NCBI RefSeq assembly: GCF_036192275.1 | Contig: NZ_CP108088.1 | Location: 1,550,001 to 1,614,000 of the forward strand | Length of the DNA stretch: 64,000 nucleotides | From: Streptomyces sp. NBC_00250 | GTDB lineage: Bacteria > Actinomycetota > Actinomycetes > Streptomycetales > Streptomycetaceae | Direction of reading: 5' to 3' | Part shown: positions 16,462 through 22,839 of the stretch, one piece after another | Layout of the letters: each line of letters opens with the position of its first letter | How positions within the stretch are numbered: position 1 is the first letter of the stretch | Translations under genes and position numbers: made by a program | The notes under the pieces: generated by a model | Told to the model about the DNA's origin: nothing | Database searches by the model: none | The model's input: the letters and a program-made list of their open reading frames with translations, nothing else

Positions 16462-18237
16462 GTGACCGACGACGAGATCCTTCTCGGACTCGCCCTGACG
16501 GTGGTGCTCGCCACCGGCTCGCAGATCCTGGCGAGCAAGCTGCGCGTCCCCGCCCTGATCATCCTGCTTCCGGTCGGGTTCGCCGCCGGTGCGATCACGG
16601 ATGTCATTCATCCGGACAGGTTGATGGGGCCGACCTTCTCCGCCCTGGTGTCGATGTCCGTCGCGGTGATCCTCTACGACGCGGGTCTGGGGCTCGACCT
16701 GCGCAAGCTCAGGGGCCACACCCGGGGGATCGTGGGGCGGCTGCTGGTGTACGGCGTGCTGCTCACGTTCCTGGTCATCGCCACGGTGTCACCGGCGATG
16801 TTCGACATGCCGCTGCGCGTGGCCTCGATGCTCGGCGTGATCCTCGTCGTCTCAGGCCCCACCGTCGTGGCTCCGCTGCTCGACTTCGTACGGCCCACCG
16901 ACAAGGTACGACGCATCCTGATCTGGGAGGGGACGCTGACCGACCCGATCGGCGGCATTCTCGGCGCGCTGACCTTCCACGCCATCGCCACGACGCACCA
17001 GATCGACATCGGCCGGGGATACCAGCTCGGCCAGTTCGCCATCAGCCTCGCCGTCGGGCTCGTCGGCGGGGCCGTGGGAACCGCCCTGCTGTGGTTCACA
17101 CTGCGGACCCTGAGACTCGGCGAGACCCTGGGGACGCTGTCTCAACTGGCCACGGTGATCGCCGTATCGGCGGGCTGCGACATCGTGCGGGACGACACGG
17201 GGCTCATCGCCGCGATCGTCACGGGACTGGCCGTCGCCAACATCCGCGGCTTCGACATGCCCTCTCGGCGCCCCTTCCTCGAGACCCTCGTCCAGCTGAT
17301 CATCGGTCTGCTGTTCGTCTCCATCTCCTCCACAGTCACCCCGGCATCCCTGGTACCGGTCCTTCTTCCCTCACTCGCCCTCATCGCGATCCTCGTCCTG
17401 GTGGTGCGGCCGCTCGTGGCCTACCTCTCGACGACGCACTCGGGTCTGACACGAGGCGAGCGGGCCTTCATCGGATGGATGGACCCGCGCGGCATCGTCG
17501 CGGCCGCCACGGCATCGGCCTTCTCCTCCAGCCTCGTCGACCGAGGGATCAGCGGGGCCGCGAGGATCCTTCCCGTCACGTTTCTGGTGATCGTGGGAAC
17601 CGTGCTGCTCTACTCGCTGACGGCGGCACCCGTCGCCAGACGGCTGGGCGTCGTCAGAGAGGCGGGCACGCGCATTCTCCTGGTGGGCGGGGAGCCGTGG
17701 GTGGTCGACCTAGGACGGGCCCTGCGGTCCGCGGGACTGGACGTGCTGATGTGGGCGGGCCTCGACGAGCAGCGCGAACGCATCAAGGAGACGGGGATCG
17801 ACCTGGCCACAGGCGATCTGCTGGCCACGGCCATCAACCCCGGGGCCCGACTGGAAGGAGTGACGGCCGTGTTCCTGGCCACCGACGACGACGACTTCAA
17901 CGCGCTCGCCTCGGTCGTGATGCAGGACAACGTCGAAGGGCCCGTCTACCGGGTCGGCCCACCGCACGACAGCCATGGCGTGGTCGCTCCCTACACCGGC
18001 GGCGACATCCTCTTCGGCCGTTCCCTCGTCCGTCACGTCCTGGCGGAGCGCTACGAGCGAGGTGCGCGGTTCGTCGTGCAGCCGGCCTCCGACCCTCTGC
18101 CGGCGGAGCACGACACCCTCTTCGTGGTGCGGGCCGACCACCGGCTGGCTCCGGTCACCGAGCGGCAGGAGACCGTCCCTCAGAAGGGGGACACCGTCGT
18201 CCTCCTCGGTTCTGTCCCGACGGAGGCCGGGCGGTGA
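16462..18237 (+). CDS. CPA1-type cation:proton antiporter with C-terminal TrkA-like domain
   Basis: A 591-residue protein. Residues ~1-390 hold about 12 helices of a NhaP/CPA1 exchanger, with GPTVVAPLLDFVRPTDKVRR and ILIWEGTLTDPIGGI providing the conserved charged and acidic transport residues and GWMDPRGIVAAATASAFSS in the late helices. Residues ~395-590 form a cytosolic Rossmann-like regulatory part (TRILLVGGEPWVVDLGRALR, ATGDLLA) akin to TrkA-N/C. It starts at GTG 16462 with GAAGGA upstream, 57 bp after cydB. Probable role: Na+ or K+/H+ exchange for pH and ion homeostasis under nucleotide or redox control. Confidence 0.88.
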   Translation: MTDDEILLGLALTVVLATGSQILASKLRVPALIILLPVGFAAGAITDVIHPDRLMGPTFSALVSMSVAVILYDAGLGLDLRKLRGHTRGIVGRLLVYGVLLTFLVIATVSPAMFDMPLRVASMLGVILVVSGPTVVAPLLDFVRPTDKVRRILIWEGTLTDPIGGILGALTFHAIATTHQIDIGRGYQLGQFAISLAVGLVGGAVGTALLWFTLRTLRLGETLGTLSQLATVIAVSAGCDIVRDDTGLIAAIVTGLAVANIRGFDMPSRRPFLETLVQLIIGLLFVSISSTVTPASLVPVLLPSLALIAILVLVVRPLVAYLSTTHSGLTRGERAFIGWMDPRGIVAAATASAFSSSLVDRGISGAARILPVTFLVIVGTVLLYSLTAAPVARRLGVVREAGTRILLVGGEPWVVDLGRALRSAGLDVLMWAGLDEQRERIKETGIDLATGDLLATAINPGARLEGVTAVFLATDDDDFNALASVVMQDNVEGPVYRVGPPHDSHGVVAPYTGGDILFGRSLVRHVLAERYERGARFVVQPASDPLPAEHDTLFVVRADHRLAPVTERQETVPQKGDTVVLLGSVPTEAGR

Positions 18238-18260
18238 ACCTCGCGCACGGTTCCGTGCGA

Positions 18261-20108
18261 CTACCTCCCGCCCCTGGGCGCCCCGTTGAGCTTCGCGTCC
18301 AGGGTGATCGCCGCGTCGATCAGGGCCAGGTGTGTGAAAGCCTGCGGGAAATTGCCCAGCTGGCGTCCCGTCAGGGCGATCTCCTCGGAGTACAGGCCCA
18401 AGTGGTTGGCGTACGTGAGCATCTTCTCCAGCACCAGCCTGGCCATGTCGGTGCGTCCGACCCTTGCCAGGGCGTCGACGTACATGAACGTACACAGAGA
18501 GAAGGTTCCCTCGGAACCGCGCAGTCCGTCGGGTGACGCCTCGGGGTTGTAGCGGTAGACCAGGCTGTCGCTGACCAGCTCACGCTCCATCGCGTCCAGG
18601 GTGGACTTCCACATCGGATCGCCCGGCGTGATGAACCCGACCGTCGGCATGCGCAGCAAGGACGAGTCGAGGACGTCGTCACCGTAATGCTGCACGAAGG
18701 CCTGCTTCTGCGGGTCCCATCCCCGGCTGAGCACCTGCGCGTAGATCTCGTCGCGCGCGCCCACCCAGCGGCCGCCGGCCGCGGGACGGCCGTCGTCATA
18801 GGCGATCCGCAGGGCGCGGTCGAAGGCCACCCAGGACATCACCCGGCCGTACGTGAAGTCCTTCCGGCCGCCCCGGGTCTCCCACAGCCCTTCTCCGGGC
18901 TGATCCCAGTGGTCGACCAGCCAGTCGAGCAGAGTGTGCAGCGCCTTCCAGCCCCCGTTGTCGAGGTGCATTCCGTGCCGGTGCGCGAAGTAGATGCTGT
19001 CGAGCGCTTCGCCGTAGATGTCCAGTTGCAGCTGGGTCGCCGCTCCGTTGCCGATGCGGACGGGGGCGGAGCCGCAGTACCCCTCCCAGTGTTCCAGGGT
19101 CTCCTCGACCAGGTCGGAGGAGCCGTCGACGCGGTACATGATGTTCAGTGGTCCGGTGCCGTTTCCCTCGCCGGCCTTCTCCTTGACGCGGTCGTGCAGC
19201 CAGCCGATGAACGCCTTCGCCTCTTCCTTGAAACCCAGGCCCAGCAAGGCGTACACCGAGAACGAGGCATCACGGATCCAGGTGAACCGGTAGTCCCAGT
19301 TGCGCTCCCCGCCCAACTGCTCGGGCAGCGCCGCCGTGGGGGCGGCCACCAGAGCGCCGGTCGGTGCGTAGGTCATGAGCTTCAGCGTCACGGCCGAACG
19401 TTCCACCGCCTCCCGCCAACGGCCCGAGTAGGTGGACTGGCCCAGCCAGGAACGCCAGAAGCGGACCGTCTCGTCGAAGAGCTGCTCGAACTCCGCCACT
19501 CGGACCTCGTGCGGCGGCCCGCCGGGGGACGACTCCATGATCAGGCCACGCTGCTGGCCCGCCTGCAGAGTCAGACGGAAACGCAGGTCCTTGTCACCGG
19601 AGAGGATGGTCAGCAGTCGGTCGTCCTGCGGCTCACGGACGGCGTGGACGGCGAGGTTCATGTCCTCCGAAGTGAACAAGGCCCCGTGCTCCGAGATGTG
19701 CAGCTCGTGCGGCTTGCGGCCGTAGTCGAAGCGCGGAGCGATCTCCCCTTCGAAGGTCATGCTGCCCCGCACACAGCGCAGCATGCGGACCAGACGATGC
19801 CGGTCCGTCGCCGTCGTGCCGGTCACCGGCATGAAGTCGACCACCTCGCCCGCCCCGGCCTCGGTCATGAAACGCGTCACCAGAACGGCGGTGTCCGGGT
19901 GGTAGAGCTGCCTGGTGGTGAAGGAACCCGCGGCCGGCCTGACCGTGAAATGGCCGCCGTCCCGCCGGTCGAGCAGAGCGCCGAAGACACTGGGCGAATC
20001 GAAGCGCGGACAGCAGAACCAGTCGATCGTCGCATCGGTTGTCACGAGGGCCGCGGTCTGCAGATCACCGATCAGACCGTGGTTCTCGATCAGGGGGTAG
20101 TCGTCCAT
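18261..20108 (-). CDS. Glycoside hydrolase family 15 protein (glucoamylase/trehalase-like)
   Basis: A 615-residue cytosolic GH15 enzyme. It begins MDDYPLIENHGLIGDLQTAA followed by IDWFCCPRFDSPSVFG, the typical N-terminal domain. The (alpha/alpha)6 catalytic part contains GGERNWDYRFTWIRDASFSV, EHWEGYCGSAPVRIGN and GLYSEEIALTGRQLGNFPQ; the SEE glutamate is the expected general base. Actinobacterial members of this subgroup include trehalases, so trehalose hydrolysis to glucose is plausible; alpha-glucan hydrolysis is the alternative. The ATG at 20108 is preferred because AAAGGGG lies 7 nt upstream and conservation begins there. Convergent with the antiporter gene. Confidence 0.92.
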   Translation of the reverse strand: MDDYPLIENHGLIGDLQTAALVTTDATIDWFCCPRFDSPSVFGALLDRRDGGHFTVRPAAGSFTTRQLYHPDTAVLVTRFMTEAGAGEVVDFMPVTGTTATDRHRLVRMLRCVRGSMTFEGEIAPRFDYGRKPHELHISEHGALFTSEDMNLAVHAVREPQDDRLLTILSGDKDLRFRLTLQAGQQRGLIMESSPGGPPHEVRVAEFEQLFDETVRFWRSWLGQSTYSGRWREAVERSAVTLKLMTYAPTGALVAAPTAALPEQLGGERNWDYRFTWIRDASFSVYALLGLGFKEEAKAFIGWLHDRVKEKAGEGNGTGPLNIMYRVDGSSDLVEETLEHWEGYCGSAPVRIGNGAATQLQLDIYGEALDSIYFAHRHGMHLDNGGWKALHTLLDWLVDHWDQPGEGLWETRGGRKDFTYGRVMSWVAFDRALRIAYDDGRPAAGGRWVGARDEIYAQVLSRGWDPQKQAFVQHYGDDVLDSSLLRMPTVGFITPGDPMWKSTLDAMERELVSDSLVYRYNPEASPDGLRGSEGTFSLCTFMYVDALARVGRTDMARLVLEKMLTYANHLGLYSEEIALTGRQLGNFPQAFTHLALIDAAITLDAKLNGAPRGGR

Positions 20109-20368
20109 CTTGAGCCCCTTTCGGCCCCCGCAGACAACCATCGGGCACCGTGACGCGGCGCCCGATGGTGGTCCAGGCACCATTCGGCCAGCTTAGGCCG
20201 ACGGTGTCGTCCCGTCCTGGCGAGCCGGTGGCACCGGGCGACGACGACTGCTCTCCCGCTGCGCCGTCCCCAGAAGGGCTCTACCGTGAGGTGGCAGTGC
20301 TCCCGCTCAGGCCCGCGGCCCCGTGTGCCTCATGAGCACCGGACTCCTCCGGGTGAAGGAGGCGTGAC

Positions 20369-21652
20369 GTGGGTGTCCTGACGTCCTGGGCAGCCAGATT
20401 CAGGCTGCGGCAATACGTCAAGGCAAGCCTGTGGATCGTGCCGTTGTTCGGTCTCGTCCTCGGCGTCCTGCTCGCTGAGCTCGCCCTCGCGGCCGACGGT
20501 GCGGACTGGCCGAGCGGCTGGCACTACTCCGCCACGACGGCGAGCGGTGTGCTCTCCGCCATCGTGGGGGCGATGGTGGCGTTGCTCGGATTCGTCGTCA
20601 CCATCGGCGTGCTCGTCGTGCAGCAGGCGACGGGAACCCTCTCCCCTCGCTATATGCGCCTGTGGTACCGGGACCGGCTGCAGAAAGCGGTGCTGGCGAC
20701 CTTCACCGGGACGTTCGCGTTCGCGTTCTCCTTGCTGCGCAGCGTCGAAACCGACTCCGTCCCCGACGTCGGGGTCACCCTGGCCGGCGTGGCGGTGTCC
20801 GTCAGCCTCGTGCTCCTGCTCATCTACCTCAACCGGTTCACCCACAGCCTCAGACCGGTGGCCATCGCCGATCTGGTCACCCGCATGGGAGAGGCCGTCT
20901 TCACGAGCGGGGCAGCGGCGATCCGGGACGCGGCGCCACGCGGAGACGGGAACGTGTCGTCCGACGGTCCGGTGCTACGCCTGCGTACCGGGCGCGGTGG
21001 AGCCATCCAGGCGTTCAACGTGGCCGGGCTGATCGCGGAGGCGGCGCGCCACGACTGCGTCTTCGTAGTACCCCGGCTGATCGGCGACTTCGTACCGCCC
21101 GGCACTGTCCTCATCGAGGTCCACGGGGGCACGTCGAAACCGGACCCGGACCGGGTGACCGCCCTCGTCGCCCTCGGGGCCGAGCGGACCATCGAGCAGG
21201 ACCCGGCCTTCGCCCTGAGAATCCTCGTCGACATCGCCATCAGGGCCCTCTCCCCAGCGGTGAACGACCCCACGACCGCGGTGCAGGTGATCAACTACAT
21301 CGAGTCCTTCCTGCACACGGTCGGCAGCACACACCTCGCAGGTCGTTATGTGCTGGCCGATCGCCATGAGCACGCCCGGCTCGTGCTCCCGGGGCGTGAC
21401 TGGGAGAACTTCCTTCAGCTCGCCGTGTGCGAGATCCGCGAGTACGGCGGGTCGTCCATGCAGGTCTGCCGTCGGCTCCGCGCCATGCTCGAGGGCCTGC
21501 TCGACACCCTGCCGCCGTCCCAGCACGCCGCTGTGCGAGCGGAGCTCAGCCTGCTGCAGGAGGCGATCGAGCGAGAGTTCACCGACCCGGCCCGCCGGGC
21601 CATCGCGCAACAGCCCGACCACCAGGGCATCGGTGGGCGGTACCCCTCTTAG
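20369..21652 (+). CDS. DUF2254 membrane protein
   Basis: A 427-residue predicted membrane protein of the DUF2254 family. Four N-terminal hydrophobic helices (residues ~20-160), including GMVALLGFVVTIGVLVVQQA-like sequence and ATGTLSPRYMRLWYRD, are followed by a soluble C-terminal half with DPAFALRILVDIAIRALSPA and VNDPTTAVQVI, the most conserved stretch of the family. Function unknown; the arrangement resembles small channels. It starts at GTG 20369 with AAGGAGG 6 nt upstream. It follows a 260-bp gap after the divergent GH15 gene, so it has its own promoter. Confidence 0.88.
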   Translation: MGVLTSWAARFRLRQYVKASLWIVPLFGLVLGVLLAELALAADGADWPSGWHYSATTASGVLSAIVGAMVALLGFVVTIGVLVVQQATGTLSPRYMRLWYRDRLQKAVLATFTGTFAFAFSLLRSVETDSVPDVGVTLAGVAVSVSLVLLLIYLNRFTHSLRPVAIADLVTRMGEAVFTSGAAAIRDAAPRGDGNVSSDGPVLRLRTGRGGAIQAFNVAGLIAEAARHDCVFVVPRLIGDFVPPGTVLIEVHGGTSKPDPDRVTALVALGAERTIEQDPAFALRILVDIAIRALSPAVNDPTTAVQVINYIESFLHTVGSTHLAGRYVLADRHEHARLVLPGRDWENFLQLAVCEIREYGGSSMQVCRRLRAMLEGLLDTLPPSQHAAVRAELSLLQEAIEREFTDPARRAIAQQPDHQGIGGRYPS

Positions 21653-21699
21653 GGGGATGCACGGGTCGCCAGGACGTAGGCACAGGCGCAGGCGCAGGC

Positions 21700-21935
21700 G
21701 CAGGCGAGGGGACCGGTCTCGGGCCCTGGGCCTGGCCGGCACCGCCGCACTGGACAGCGTGAACGCGGCGGGTCCGCAGGAGGGCGAGACCGTGCTGGTC
21801 TCCGGCAACGCCGTCTCCGGTGCGCTGCACGTAGCGGTCACCGCCACCTACCCGCTGGAGCAGGCCCCGACGCGTTCTCGGCCTTCGGCTCCGGAGCACT
21901 CGGCAAGCTCGCCATCAACTGTGCCTGGACCGCAC
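21700..21935 (+). pseudogene. Remnant of NADP-dependent (quinone-oxidoreductase-like) zinc-type dehydrogenase
   Basis: Decayed fragment. ALGLAGTAALDSVNAAGPQE then GETVLVSG is the segment preceding the cofactor motif of MDR dehydrogenases. It then jumps straight to GALHVAVTATYPLEQAP, the C-terminal region, so the Rossmann core is deleted. A one-base deletion near 21872 then shifts the frame before DAFSAFGSGALGKLAIN. No start or stop fits. It lies on the 3' side of tRNA-Pro with another pseudogene. Confidence 0.7.
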
Positions 21936-22056
21936 CCGCCCGCACCACGGAAGAGATCTGGTCGTGCCCACTCTCGCCATCGCCGGCGCTCGCGATACGC
22001 GACAACGAGCACGTCACCTGGTCCGGCCGCCACCGCGCCGCACTCGACCACCTCCC

Positions 22057-22455
22057 AGTCCCGCCCCGCCGGGCAGGCCGTCGGACACGCACCCGACACC
22101 CTCAATTTGGGCCTCACCAGCCACTTCTACGTGGGCAAGACACCCCAGGGCGCCCGGCGAGGACCTGTATCCGTACTACCGGGAGTACCTGCGGCCCAGG
22201 ACCCCGGGCGGACGTGGCTGGCTCATCGGCCCCGACGAATTCCAGGCCGTCTCAAGCCCGTTCGGCGCACTCATGACCAGCAGCACCCAGGAAGTCATCG
22301 ACAAGATCCTCACCGAACACGAACTCCTCGGAACCAGCCGCTTCATGGGCCAGATCGACCTCGGCGGCATGCCCACACACCTGGTCGACGACTCCATCGA
22401 ACTCCTGGCCACCGAAGTCGCCCCCCGCCATCCGCAAGGAAACGCGACCGCAGAG
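22057..22455 (+). pseudogene. Remnant of a luciferase-like (LLM class) flavin-dependent oxidoreductase, C-terminal part
   Basis: The C-terminal third of an LLM-class monooxygenase is readable across frames. AVGHAPDTLNLGLTSHFYVG then KTPQGAR is in one frame. An inserted base near 22157 shifts it to EDLYPYYREYLRPRTPGGRG, followed by EFQAVSSPFGALMTSSTQEV, LLGTSRFMGQIDLGGMPTHL and IELLATEVAP. A second extra C near 22425 breaks the expected APAIRK ending. The N-terminal two thirds are missing. Confidence 0.75.
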
Positions 22456-22578
22456 TCAGTCCTGGAGGCACCTCTGAGCAGTGTTTGCCGATGGACACAG
22501 CCCAGTTGACAGGACACCGCTGCGCCACCAGCAGCCACTGGACCGGCCCAGACATCTGACCTGCGGTTCTGTCATCTG

Positions 22579-22609
22579 TGGCGCACATTGACCTGGTCAA
22601 GGTGCGCCA
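22579..22609. promoter_or_regulatory. 31-bp near-perfect palindrome
   Basis: TGGCGCACATTGACC (22579-22593), a central T, then GGTCAAGGTGCGCCA (22595-22609). The arms pair over 15 positions with one mismatch. It lies in the gene-free strip between the pseudogenes and tRNA-Pro. It could be a relic operator, a terminator or a recombination site; the sequence alone does not decide. Confidence 0.55.
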
Positions 22610-22661
22610 AAGGTCCAATCAAGGGGGGTTGGTCCCCAACTGGTCCCCAGAAACGATCAAA

Positions 22662-22691
22662 AGGCCGTATCGAATCTCTCCGATACGGCCT
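22662..22691 (-). terminator. Rho-independent terminator of tRNA-Pro
   Basis: On the minus strand an 11-bp perfect stem AGGCCGTATCG/CGATACGGCCT with an 8-nt loop is followed by TTTTGATCG. It begins 22 nt after the tRNA 3' end. This is a canonical intrinsic terminator for the tRNA transcript. Confidence 0.85.
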
Positions 22692-22712
22692 CTGACCTGC
22701 GACTCTTTCGAG

Positions 22713-22786
<74 letters not shown>

Positions 22787-22839
22787 ATGCGCGTCTCCGT
22801 GGGGCTGGCCCCACGTCGTCGTGCAGGGAAAACATTACC

